From positions 1-7,796 of the forward strand of contig JABJQE010000307.1 in the NCBI GenBank assembly GCA_018663565.1: a DNA stretch of 7,796 nucleotides. The letters are read 5' to 3'. Below are positions 1-6,462 of the stretch, one piece after another. Within the stretch, counting starts at the first letter, position 1; each line of letters opens with the position of its first letter. Below the pieces are notes generated by a model, which ran no database searches, was not told the origin of the DNA, and worked only from the letters and a program-made list of their open reading frames with translations. The position numbers and the translations under genes are program-made. Origin of the DNA: Phycisphaerae bacterium (GTDB lineage Bacteria; Planctomycetota; Phycisphaerae; Phycisphaerales; SM1A02).

Positions 1-318
1 ATCTCGATTGGGCATGGGACCACATTTGGGCCACATTGCCTGCTCGTATCACTTGTTGGCGTCGCCGGATCGGTCAAGATTGGCCACCACGTCGTGCTTG
101 GTGGCCAAACTGGCGTTGCAGGGCACATCGAGATAGGAGACGGCGTTCAGGCCATCGCTCAATCAGGCATCGCCGCAAGTCTCGCAGCCGGATCGGTTGT
201 TGGTGGGGCCCCGGCCATCCCGCTTGATACAGCCAAACGAAATCTGCTTGCAGCCACTGGCCTTGCCGATCTCTTCAAACGCGTCAAACAGCTCGAGCGG
301 CAGGCCAAGAAGAACTGA
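1..318 (+). CDS. lpxD: UDP-3-O-acylglucosamine N-acyltransferase LpxD, C-terminal part (5' end outside window)
   Basis: Only the last 105 codons are present; the reading frame is open at the window edge and ends in TGA at 316-318. LpxD transfers the second 3-hydroxyacyl chain from acyl-ACP to UDP-3-O-acylglucosamine in lipid A synthesis, at the cytoplasmic face of the inner membrane. The fragment shows left-handed beta-helix hexapeptide repeats (IGHGTTFG, VKIGHHVVLGGQTGVAGHIEIGDG), the family's GGxxGVAGH stretch, the late AGSVVGGAPAIP element, and a charged C-terminal helix ending QLERQAKKN. The His of IGHGTTFG (bases 13-15) aligns with the catalytic His of the E. coli enzyme (IAHN). It implies an outer membrane with lipid A. 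The next gene, gcvT, begins 24 bp downstream on the same strand, so the two may be co-transcribed although their pathways are unrelated. LpxA is the main alternative, but the GGQxGVAGH and VVGGxPA wording fits LpxD better. Confidence 0.88.
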   Translation: MSIGHGTTFGPHCLLVSLVGVAGSVKIGHHVVLGGQTGVAGHIEIGDGVQAIAQSGIAASLAAGSVVGGAPAIPLDTAKRNLLAATGLADLFKRVKQLERQAKKN

Positions 319-343
319 GTACCGTTCCGGTACGATGCCGGAA
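319..343 (+). promoter_or_regulatory. Two mutually exclusive hairpins between lpxD stop and gcvT start
   Basis: Directly after the lpxD stop, GTACCG (319-324) pairs perfectly with CGGTAC (328-333) over a 3-base loop. The overlapping segment TTCCGG (325-330) can instead pair perfectly with CCGGAA (338-343), and the last A of that arm is the first base of the gcvT ATG. The two stems share bases 328-330 and cannot coexist. No Shine-Dalgarno sequence is visible before gcvT and no T-run follows, so this is not a normal intrinsic terminator. A role in coupling gcvT initiation to lpxD translation is inference. Confidence 0.4.
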
Positions 344-1470
344 TGAGCACTGACACCACCCTTCGGCAGACTCCATTTCATTCCTTCCATGCAGAGCACG
401 GCGCCAAGCTCGTGGACTACACAGGCTGGGACATGCCGCTGCATTACGGGTCAATCCTCGATGAGCATCGGCAAGTCCGCACGAGCGGCGGCATGTTCGA
501 CGTCTCACACATGGGCCGGTTGCGGTTCTCGGGCCGAGACGCACGTAGATTTCTCGACCACGTCTGCACCCGCAAGATCAACGGTATGAAGCAAGGACAG
601 ATTCGATACTCACTCGTCTGCAACGAGCACGGCGGATGCAAAGATGACGTGCTTGTCTATGGCATTGGTGAGTCTGAATTCTTGATGGTCTGCAACGCAG
701 CCAACCGCGAGAAGTTGCTCGAGCACTTTGGAGCAGTCAAGGGCGATATGGTGTTCAAACTCAAAGACGAAACAGATTCCACCGCAATGGTGGCGATCCA
801 AGGCCCCAAGGTGATGGAACTCATTGGACAGTTTTCCAAAGAGATCCCTTCACTCAAACGCTATCGATTCACAAACAAGTCCATCCTGATCGCAAAGTTC
901 CTCGTATCCCGTACCGGATACACCGGCGAAGATGGAGTTGAGGTCATTCTCCCCAAGATGATCGCAAAGCAAATGATCAAGATGTTGCTTGGTAATGTGG
1001 ACGCCGATGACACCGCAGTGAAGCCCTGCGGACTTGGCGCCCGCGACTCTCTACGGCTCGAAGCGGGCATGGCCCTGTACGGACACGAGATAACCGAGGA
1101 CATCGACCCGCTCACCGCATGTCTCGACTTTGCCATCAAACTCGACAAGGGTGATGATGACGAAGGCACCGGTCGATTCATCGGCCAGGACGCCCTGCAA
1201 GCCATCGCAGCAGCCGGCGGCCCATCTCAAAAACTCACCGGACTCATCCTCGATGGACGCCGCGTTGCACGGCAAGGTATGTCCGTCACGCAAGACGGCA
1301 CGCAGGTCGGCACCATCACCAGCGGCTGCTGGAGCCCCACGCTTGAGAAGTCGATCGCCATGGCTATTGTCGATGTGGCCGCCCGCGAAGCAGGCACAGC
1401 TCTGGAAGTCGACCTCGGCCGAGCCACCGCTGTTGCCAGCACAACGCTTCTGCCGTTCTATAAGGCTTAG
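343..1470 (+). CDS. gcvT: Glycine cleavage system T-protein (aminomethyltransferase)
   Basis: The 375-residue product matches the full usual length of GcvT, the tetrahydrofolate-dependent aminomethyltransferase. It takes the methylamine group from lipoylated H-protein, releases ammonia and forms 5,10-methylene-THF. Landmarks in order are GWDMPLHYGS (about 28-37), the signature FDVSHMGRLRFSG (52-64), GGCKDDVLVYG (97-107) whose Asp101-Asp102 pair lies where the folate-binding catalytic Asp sits, RTGYTGEDGVEV (about 188-200), GLGARDSLRLEAGMALYGHEI, and a C-terminal barrel with TSGCWSPTLEKSIAMA. All core motifs look intact. The ATG at 343 gives the expected short N-terminal extension before the GAKLVDYTGW region. 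No Shine-Dalgarno sequence is obvious. No gcvH or gcvP is visible in the window, so the other subunits are encoded elsewhere. The gene converges on the sigma factor gene. Confidence 0.96.
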   Translation: MSTDTTLRQTPFHSFHAEHGAKLVDYTGWDMPLHYGSILDEHRQVRTSGGMFDVSHMGRLRFSGRDARRFLDHVCTRKINGMKQGQIRYSLVCNEHGGCKDDVLVYGIGESEFLMVCNAANREKLLEHFGAVKGDMVFKLKDETDSTAMVAIQGPKVMELIGQFSKEIPSLKRYRFTNKSILIAKFLVSRTGYTGEDGVEVILPKMIAKQMIKMLLGNVDADDTAVKPCGLGARDSLRLEAGMALYGHEITEDIDPLTACLDFAIKLDKGDDDEGTGRFIGQDALQAIAAAGGPSQKLTGLILDGRRVARQGMSVTQDGTQVGTITSGCWSPTLEKSIAMAIVDVAAREAGTALEVDLGRATAVASTTLLPFYKA

Positions 1471-1576
1471 CGGAGCATCCCCGCTTTGGCGGAATATTGT
1501 GGGTGGGTGTCCGAATTTCAAGACACAACGCGCGGATCGTCCTACAGGCCCACCTATAAGTGGGGGGTGCAGGGGT
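1471..1576. other. Convergent intergenic spacer with weak hairpins
   Basis: This 106-bp spacer separates the 3' ends of gcvT and the sigma factor gene. Three short stems are visible: AGCGG/CCGCT (1469-1473 with 1481-1485), the competing CCGC/GCGG (1481-1484 with 1489-1492), and CCCAC/GTGGG (1549-1553 with 1560-1564, 6-base loop). None is followed by a T-run on either strand. They may act in termination or RNA end protection, but they do not meet the usual intrinsic terminator pattern. I see no gene here. Confidence 0.35.
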
Positions 1577-2419
1577 CTACGCAACCTTGCGAGGGCGGCT
1601 CTTGAGCTTGTGCTGGATTCGGCGAAGCGTGTCCATTTCAATCTGACGGACACGCTCACGGGTCAGTCCGATGACGTGACCAATTTGCTTGAGTGTGAGT
1701 GGCGCCTGGCCTTCGAGGCCATATCGAAGCCGGACGACGCGAGCACCGCGTTCTTCGAGAGTCTCAATAACTTCAAGGACGGCGGCAAGATCTTCAACAC
1801 GTCCGCAGGTCAGTTCAGGATGTTCGTGCCGACCATCTTCGACCACGCTTGCGAAATCAAGTGCTTCGCCGTTCTCCATCGTCGGTGCATGCGATGCTGA
1901 CCGGTGAGCCTGCATCGCGAGCAACACAATCTCGGCCTTTCGGCGCGGGAGTTCAAGAAGTTCAGCCATTTCTTCGACTGTGGGCTGGCGACAATATTCT
2001 TCTTCAAAGGCATTGCTCGTGCGTCGCCACCTCGTAATGAGTTCCACCATGTACGCCGGAATGTGAATTGGATGACGGGCATTGATGAGGGTTCGCTTGA
2101 TGGATTGCTTGATCCACCACGACGCATAGGTTGAAAATCGAGCGCCCTGGGCCGGGTCAAATCCCTCCACGGCCCGGATCAACCCCACATTGCCTTCTTC
2201 GATCAAATCGCCGATGGGCAATCCGCGTCTGGTGTAATTCTTGCTGATTGCGACAACGAGCCTCAGATTGGCCCGGATCATGTGATCCTTCGCCTGCATG
2301 TCGCAATCGTTGATAATCCGCCAACCAAGTTCTTTCTCCTCGGCTGCAGTCAGCAAGGAGACCTGATTGATATCCCGCAAATACGTTTCTAGGTTTTTGT
2401 CGTTTCCGTACCGAGCCAT
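1577..2419 (-). CDS. RNA polymerase sigma factor, sigma-70 family (RpoD-like, no region 1.1)
   Basis: The 280-residue product is a primary-like (group 2-type) sigma-70 factor. From the N-terminus it has region 1.2 (LETYLRDINQVSLLTAAEE, 10-28) and regions 2.1-2.2 with the core-polymerase contact DLIEEGNVGLIRAVEGFD (71-88). Region 2.3-2.4 reads FSTYASWWIKQSIKRTLI (95-112) and should read the -10 element; region 3.0 reads RHPIHIPAYM (115-124). Region 3 contains QPTVEEMAELL, and region 4.2 has the helix-turn-helix LTLKQIGHVIGLTRERVRQI (241-260) for the -35 element. I chose the ATG at 2419: it starts just before region 1.2 and has AGGG ten bases upstream. A GTG at 2488 would add 23 residues that look unlike any sigma domain. 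The gene diverges from the UvrB/UvrC-motif gene. Whether it is the housekeeping or an alternative factor cannot be told; the WWIKQSIKR wording resembles planctomycete paralogues. Confidence 0.95.
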   Translation of the reverse strand: MARYGNDKNLETYLRDINQVSLLTAAEEKELGWRIINDCDMQAKDHMIRANLRLVVAISKNYTRRGLPIGDLIEEGNVGLIRAVEGFDPAQGARFSTYASWWIKQSIKRTLINARHPIHIPAYMVELITRWRRTSNAFEEEYCRQPTVEEMAELLELPRRKAEIVLLAMQAHRSASHAPTMENGEALDFASVVEDGRHEHPELTCGRVEDLAAVLEVIETLEERGARVVRLRYGLEGQAPLTLKQIGHVIGLTRERVRQIEMDTLRRIQHKLKSRPRKVA

Positions 2420-2474
2420 GTCCGCATATCCCTGTTGGCCGGGTACCCGCCGCCCCCACACGAGCGGCCAAATA

Positions 2475-2488
2475 GTGCCTCTAGGCAC
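2475..2488. repeat. Palindrome GTGCCT-CT-AGGCAC upstream of the sigma factor gene
   Basis: A perfect inverted repeat with 6-base arms and a 2-base centre lies 56 bp upstream of the chosen sigma factor ATG. The 2-base centre is too tight for a good RNA hairpin, so a DNA site for a dimeric regulator is the more natural reading. It overlaps the alternative GTG start at 2488, which weakens that start. Confidence 0.4.
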
Positions 2489-2602
2489 CCGGTCTGTGTT
2501 CCCAGCAGCATTTCTCCGCTGCTAGGCCTTAGTCCTCACACCCCTAGGAAGGTCCGATAGAGAGCGTGTGGTTCAATCTCGAGACTTGGAAGAATCGAGT
2601 CC

Positions 2603-2617
2603 TTCGATACAATCGAA
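2603..2617. repeat. Inverted repeat TTCGAT-ACA-ATCGAA in divergent promoter region
   Basis: A perfect inverted repeat with 6-base arms and a 3-base spacer sits 66 bp upstream of the ATG at 2684. Two more TCGA cores lie close by, in the 8-base palindrome TCTCGAGA (2577-2584) and in AATCGAGT (2594-2601). The three sites together look like a cluster of operator-type half-sites. Control of one or both divergent genes is inference. Confidence 0.4.
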
Positions 2618-2683
2618 CCGACAAAGACCCCGCTTAACCGCAAGAACCGACTGTCAACACAAGATTTCAAAAAACAGCCCCAC

Positions 2684-3421
2684 ATGGCCCGCATTGACCG
2701 AATAAACCCACCCCTACAACGAAGATTAACTGTGACTGAAGACCTGACTACCCTGCTCGCCCGCTGGCCGTATCGCCCAGATGAGTTCACCGCCCGTGAA
2801 GCGACGGCTGATGATGGACGTCCGATTCTTCAAATCCGGGTGGAACTGGGCATCCTGCAACTTGAGGTCGATGGCCGCCCAGACGGCCAGCGACCTGGGG
2901 GCAACACGACAGTGCTGGCGGGCATTACGACGCCGCTCACATTGGGCACAGCCCGCGCTCTCCGTGATGAGATCACTCAGTTTGAGTATCGAGCCCAGAC
3001 GCTGCTCTTTCTTGGCGAACACGCGGCGGCGGCCCGCGATGGGGACCACATGCTGAAATGCTCCCGGCTCCTGCACATGCACGCCCCCGAAGAACTCGGA
3101 CCGGCGACATGCCTCCCTCCGCTCCTTCGCAGCATCATGATTCGAGCTCGGGCCTCAGCCGAGGCCGCCATGGCGACCTCTCGCACTGATCTTGCCAAAC
3201 TCGCCCTCGATGCTGGCCTTTCAGAATTTAAGAGCCTCCTGCCGCAAGATCAATTCGATCAGTGCAATGAAGTGCATTTGCTTCAGAGCATGCAAGATCT
3301 CTTGATCCCCCGCCTACCGTCCTCGCAACGAGCTGATCTTCGCGATCGCATTCGAGAAGCCATCGTGGCAGAAAACTACGAACTTGCAGCCATCCTGCGA
3401 GACGAACTCAAGCTGATGTAA
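2684..3421 (+). CDS. UvrB/UvrC-motif protein of unknown function
   Basis: A 245-residue soluble protein without signal peptide or membrane segment. The N-terminal third contains LLARWPYRPDEF (24-35), a beta-rich stretch ILQIRVELGILQLEVDGRPDG (48-68), then a glycine-rich turn. The middle (about 85-205) is predicted helical. The C-terminus (219-245) carries a UVR-type motif, RIREAIVAENYELAAILRDEL, the helical hairpin by which UvrB and UvrC, and also McsA and ClpC-type proteins, contact partners. There is no helicase or nuclease domain, so it is not UvrB or UvrC. A protein-protein adaptor role is inference. In related planctomycete proteins as I recall them, the sequence begins close to the LLxxWPYxP motif, so the GTG at 2732 (giving 229 residues) is a serious alternative to the ATG at 2684. 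Neither has a clear Shine-Dalgarno. It ends 7 bp from the convergent helical-repeat gene. Confidence 0.75.
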   Translation: MARIDRINPPLQRRLTVTEDLTTLLARWPYRPDEFTAREATADDGRPILQIRVELGILQLEVDGRPDGQRPGGNTTVLAGITTPLTLGTARALRDEITQFEYRAQTLLFLGEHAAAARDGDHMLKCSRLLHMHAPEELGPATCLPPLLRSIMIRARASAEAAMATSRTDLAKLALDAGLSEFKSLLPQDQFDQCNEVHLLQSMQDLLIPRLPSSQRADLRDRIREAIVAENYELAAILRDELKLM

Positions 3422-3440
3422 GGCCGAGTCATGGCCCGGC
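3422..3440. other. Convergent stop-to-stop junction with short alternative stems
   Basis: The TAA of the + strand gene (3419-3421) and the TGA of the - strand gene (3431-3429) are separated by only 7 bases. GGCC at 3422-3425 can pair with GGCC at 3433-3436, or GCCG at 3423-3426 with CGGC at 3437-3440. Neither stem has a T-run. The two transcripts therefore probably overlap at their 3' ends. Confidence 0.25.
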
Positions 3441-5543
3441 GTCTGCTGTACCAACCAATGGATCAATCGCCCGCAGCCGAGCGAGCCGCGCATCAAGTCT
3501 CACCCCATCCGCCCCCGCCTTCCGCAAGACGCTAATCAACCGGGTCTGCGCAAGCCGCCACCGAACTGGGTCGTCTGCTCGTGGTAATGCCGCGATCCGC
3601 CGATAGCCCCGAGCGACATCCGCAAGAACTGCACGATCATCACTTGATCGCAGGCATTCACAACGACCAAGGACAGCTGGCAAGAGTGTCGAGTCTGCAA
3701 TGAGCGCCGCGTCGTACCATCCCACCGCCCAGTCACACCGGCCTCCACGCCGAAGTGCGTCGGCCATCTGAATCAGTTCCGCGGACGAACCGGCTGGGTC
3801 TGGCGATGCAATCGCATCCAGAATGCACGCGAGCGCCTCAGGATGCGATGGGCGATCTGCGAATTCAACCGATGCGGCTCCAGCCCACGCCACAGCCTTC
3901 ACCACCAAATCGGCACGTTCAGCTGGCGGTCCAGACCGAGCGTCTCGCAGCACCGCTTCCACCTCCTGGCATTCGCCGCCAATCGCCGCCATTCGAAGAT
4001 CAAGGAATGCCAGTTCACCGGATGCAAGCCAATCGATGGTCTCGTCCTCATTTCGTTGCCGCAGAGCGGCTTCAAGATCGCCCACGTCAATGGAGTATTC
4101 GATCAGTGTGGCGACAAGGGATGCGGCGATTGGCGCAGCCATGGCCGCTCGGCGTTGATCAATTCGCTGTGTCGCTGCAGCAACCGCAGCTCGACGCGCC
4201 CCCTCGAGCAACGTCTCATCCCCTTCAGACCAGCGGCCAAGACAACGTCTTCGATCACGAAGCAGCATGCCAATGTCCCGCAACGCCCGCAGATGTTCTT
4301 CGCCCAATGGCGGAATGGCCGCAAGGTTTTTCAGGGCGGCATCCACATGGCCTTCACGCGCATCAAATGCGCTCAGGGATCGCAGCCATGCAGATCGCAT
4401 CGTCCCATTTGACGCGGCTTGCTCTACGATTCTTCTCGCTTCTTTGACATCTCGTGAATCAGTCCCGTTGAGCACCTGAACCGCGTCGTGCCCCGCCTCA
4501 TCCCAGCACCGAGCTGCGCCACTTCCACCAAGCAATGCGGTGGCGATCCATACGCGCATCGCGGCGGCGGCATCACCGCGGCGACGGAGCGATCGTCCGT
4601 GCGCGGGGCCGATCATGTGCGTATCGGTACCGACATCATCACGCTGAGCGAGGACATCCATCCAACGCCCGGCCACGGCAATATCTTGTGATCGCCACGC
4701 AGCCCCAACAATCGCCGCGGGATCAAGCGTGCTCAACATGTCGTCGCTCATGAGAGTGACTTGCCCAACATTCGCTGCCATCGACACAGCAAGTTCCCCG
4801 TGCCGGCGGGCTGACATGCCTGTGCGAGCAAACGATTCTCGTATGGGCCCAATCCACACCAGGGCCGCGGCAGAATCGGGCGCTGTCCGAAGAATCGCTT
4901 CGCCAATCATGGCGACCTGCCACTCTTCACTCGCTTTGTTCAACATATCAGTCGATGACGCTACACCGCACTGAATCATTAGTGCCTCGGCAAGCGTGCG
5001 CTGCAGCGGCGTCGACGAACTCTCGGCCACCTCCCGTGCCACTTCGGCAGCACGATCACAATCATCCTTGGCTGCATACACCGCGGCAAGATTACGACGA
5101 AATCTGCCGGTGGAATCTCCCATCCGGGCGATCGTGTTCTGAAGATGAAGCGTTGCCTCCTCAGACAGATTCGCGTCCTTGTCGCCAAGCACGACAGCAG
5201 CGGCGCACGCGAGGCCACGGGCCGCCTGCCAGCGATCTGCCTCTGCTCGCATCCGCTCGCCACGCGACACCGCATCGCGAATCCAATTGTCTACTGAAAC
5301 CGTTACCACAAGCGCCTCATCAACAATCGCAATCGCTCGATCTGTTCGAGTTGAATCGGGAAGACCAACCATCGCCAGTTCCACCGTAAGGTTGTCAGAC
5401 CACTGGCGAACCAAGATGTCATCAAGCAGCGCAAGACCGGAGTCAATTCGTTCTGCAGGTATCACAGCCTCGTCATATCGATCGCGAAGCGTGTTGCTAC
5501 CACTCACACATAGACCAATCACAATGCTCGCGCCAACAATCAT
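3429..5543 (-). CDS. Large alanine-rich helical-repeat (TPR-like) protein, last gene of vWA/ExbB/ExbD operon
   Basis: A 704-residue protein that I cannot assign to a named family. Residues 2-15 are hydrophobic and could be a signal peptide or membrane anchor, but no positive charge precedes them (first Arg at 20), and the Cys in VIGLC is not in a good lipobox. The rest is Ala/Arg/Asp-rich and predicted almost wholly helical. It has TPR-like helix pairs around 148-172 (LAAVYAAKDDCDRAAEVARE) and 595-655 (CDWAVGWYDAALIADSTLLP onward), and repeated AxxxGDxxxA-style turns elsewhere. No catalytic motif is visible. The start is firm: the ATG overlaps the stop of the upstream ExbD gene as ATGA, and the frame hits a TAA about 20 bases further upstream. 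By analogy with TPR protein CpoB beside Tol-Pal, it may be a periplasmic partner of the motor. This is inference, and a cytoplasmic location is not excluded. Confidence 0.7.
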   Translation of the reverse strand: MIVGASIVIGLCVSGSNTLRDRYDEAVIPAERIDSGLALLDDILVRQWSDNLTVELAMVGLPDSTRTDRAIAIVDEALVVTVSVDNWIRDAVSRGERMRAEADRWQAARGLACAAAVVLGDKDANLSEEATLHLQNTIARMGDSTGRFRRNLAAVYAAKDDCDRAAEVAREVAESSSTPLQRTLAEALMIQCGVASSTDMLNKASEEWQVAMIGEAILRTAPDSAAALVWIGPIRESFARTGMSARRHGELAVSMAANVGQVTLMSDDMLSTLDPAAIVGAAWRSQDIAVAGRWMDVLAQRDDVGTDTHMIGPAHGRSLRRRGDAAAAMRVWIATALLGGSGAARCWDEAGHDAVQVLNGTDSRDVKEARRIVEQAASNGTMRSAWLRSLSAFDAREGHVDAALKNLAAIPPLGEEHLRALRDIGMLLRDRRRCLGRWSEGDETLLEGARRAAVAAATQRIDQRRAAMAAPIAASLVATLIEYSIDVGDLEAALRQRNEDETIDWLASGELAFLDLRMAAIGGECQEVEAVLRDARSGPPAERADLVVKAVAWAGAASVEFADRPSHPEALACILDAIASPDPAGSSAELIQMADALRRGGRCDWAVGWYDAALIADSTLLPAVLGRCECLRSSDDRAVLADVARGYRRIAALPRADDPVRWRLAQTRLISVLRKAGADGVRLDARLARLRAIDPLVGTADAGP

Positions 5544-6004
5544 GGTGATGTCTCTAGTGTCACGTTAGTACATCCCGCAGCGACAGCGGCGTTAAAGACT
5601 GCCACGACGTGGCCCCATCCAACTTGCTCTGATGGGACGATCACAATCGGGTGATCTGGAAGAAATAATGTGCCTCGTGGCAACACGGCCTCGTACAGAA
5701 AGACACGCAGCCCTTCTGCAGATCCCGCCGCGTCCCACGGACCATCAATCGACACGCGTGCTTGATCGCTTCGAGCCCCGGCTGCCACAACGCGAATGCG
5801 GAGCGGTTCATCTAAGAGTTGCAGCGGATCATCGGCCCCCACGATTTGATCGGGCAAGTCGAGCCGAAACACTTCTTCCGCCGGACTAAAGTCGGTCGCG
5901 ACCATGAAGTACATCAACAAGAGAAATACCACATCGATCATCGGTGCAATCTGAAGTTCTACACCGCTGCCACGTCTTCGATTCGCTTTCGCGTGCGGTC
6001 TCAT
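5540..6004 (-). CDS. ExbD/TolR-family motor subunit, second copy
   Basis: A 154-residue ExbD/TolR-type protein. A basic cytoplasmic N-terminus (HAKANRRRGSG, 4-14) leads into the single transmembrane helix IAPMIDVVFLLLMYFMV (19-35), containing Asp24. This is the family's conserved proton-carrying aspartate (ExbD Asp25, TolR Asp23). A periplasmic domain follows (about 40-154) and ends in the typical fold region with PIVIVPSEQVGWGHVVAVFNA and AAGCTNVTLETSP. Length is normal. It would work as the axle inside an ExbB-type pentamer. The ATG overlaps the stop of the preceding exbD-like gene as ATGA, and its own TGA overlaps the next ATG in the same way. Only weak Shine-Dalgarno matches precede it (GAAAG), consistent with translational coupling. 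It shares little with the other ExbD copy outside the membrane helix. Confidence 0.92.
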   Translation of the reverse strand: MRPHAKANRRRGSGVELQIAPMIDVVFLLLMYFMVATDFSPAEEVFRLDLPDQIVGADDPLQLLDEPLRIRVVAAGARSDQARVSIDGPWDAAGSAEGLRVFLYEAVLPRGTLFLPDHPIVIVPSEQVGWGHVVAVFNAAVAAGCTNVTLETSP

Positions 6005-6462
6005 ATGTCACGCTTTCGAATTGCGGCGAGCTGCACGCGAACGGGATGTGAAAGACCGGCAGTGGTTCCAGCGGAACGCGCTCCGTCAAGAAGCGGCGCG
6101 ACGATATCCCACGGCGTGTCTCGGCCCGCTCTTATCTGAATAGCAGTCGAACCATCTCGGCGAAGAAGCTCGGCGAGCACGACATCGAGCGCAGCACGAC
6201 CATGCTGATCGGCCGGATACGTGATGCCCGCGAGGTGATACGCGCTCATATCAGACTCGTCCGTCACAACACTGATGACAGCGCGAGGACCTGGCGAGGC
6301 AAGAATCGTCGCGGGTGGTGTCGGCGTGGGCAAGTCGACACGAGGGCGATCTTCATCAACGATTCGTGACACGAGCACGAAGAACACGATCAAGAGAAAC
6401 ACGACATCGATCAGCGATGTCATATTGGCCTGCACCGGCAGTGCTGGTCGGCGAGTCCTCAC
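6001..6462 (-). CDS. ExbD/TolR-family motor subunit, first copy (GTG start)
   Basis: A 153-residue ExbD/TolR-type protein. A short basic N-terminus (RTRRPALPVQANM) precedes the transmembrane helix SLIDVVFLLIVFFVLVS (16-32), with the conserved proton-carrying aspartate at residue 19. Then comes a proline-rich stretch (DLPTPTPPA) and a periplasmic domain with AIQIRAGRDTPWDIVAPLLDGARSAG-type wording near the end. I chose the GTG at 6462 because it overlaps the upstream TGA as GTGA and gives the normal short cytoplasmic tail. The frame stays open to an ATG at 6576, but those 38 extra residues lie inside the ExbB gene and look like frame-shadow sequence. With the preceding ExbB-type channel and the following second ExbD it should form a proton-driven motor. 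It does not duplicate the second copy closely, so the pair is an old divergence or has separate roles. Confidence 0.9.
   Translation of the reverse strand: MRTRRPALPVQANMTSLIDVVFLLIVFFVLVSRIVDEDRPRVDLPTPTPPATILASPGPRAVISVVTDESDMSAYHLAGITYPADQHGRAALDVVLAELLRRDGSTAIQIRAGRDTPWDIVAPLLDGARSAGTTAGLSHPVRVQLAAIRKRDI

Larger units (their letters stand above)
2420..2683. promoter_or_regulatory. Divergent promoter region between sigma factor and UvrB/UvrC-motif genes
   Basis: This 264-bp gap must hold promoters for both divergent genes. It contains several short perfect palindromes (listed separately) and three CTAGG words at 2481, 2522 and 2544, with a fourth just inside the sigma gene at 2389. On the - strand a perfect TTGACA lies at 2657-2652, but no convincing -10 hexamer follows at 16-18 bases, so I do not call a promoter. 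No small ORF here looks like a gene. Confidence 0.5.

Noticed and set aside
319..342. Glycine riboswitch before gcvT
   Set aside because: Only 24 bases separate lpxD from gcvT, far too short for a glycine aptamer, and the small hairpins do not resemble one.
1051..1900. Long open frames opposite and across the gcvT and sigma factor genes (1051-1659 on -, 1130-1900 on +)
   Set aside because: They overlap two well-recognised genes in other frames and show arginine/serine-rich composition typical of GC-rich shadow frames.
2420..2488. GTG start at 2488 for the sigma factor
   Set aside because: The added 23 residues do not resemble any sigma domain, the GTG lies inside a palindrome, and the ATG at 2419 has a ribosome binding site and places region 1.2 at the usual distance.
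2629..2657. TTGACA at 2657-2652 (- strand) as -35 of a sigma-70 promoter for the sigma factor gene
   Set aside because: The sequence 15-18 bases downstream is GC-rich (around AAGCGGGG) and has no acceptable -10 hexamer.
3755..4447. 230-codon + strand open frame inside the helical-repeat gene
   Set aside because: It is antisense to the coupled 704-codon gene, has a Pro/Arg/Gln-rich composition with no recognisable motif, and has no ribosome binding site.
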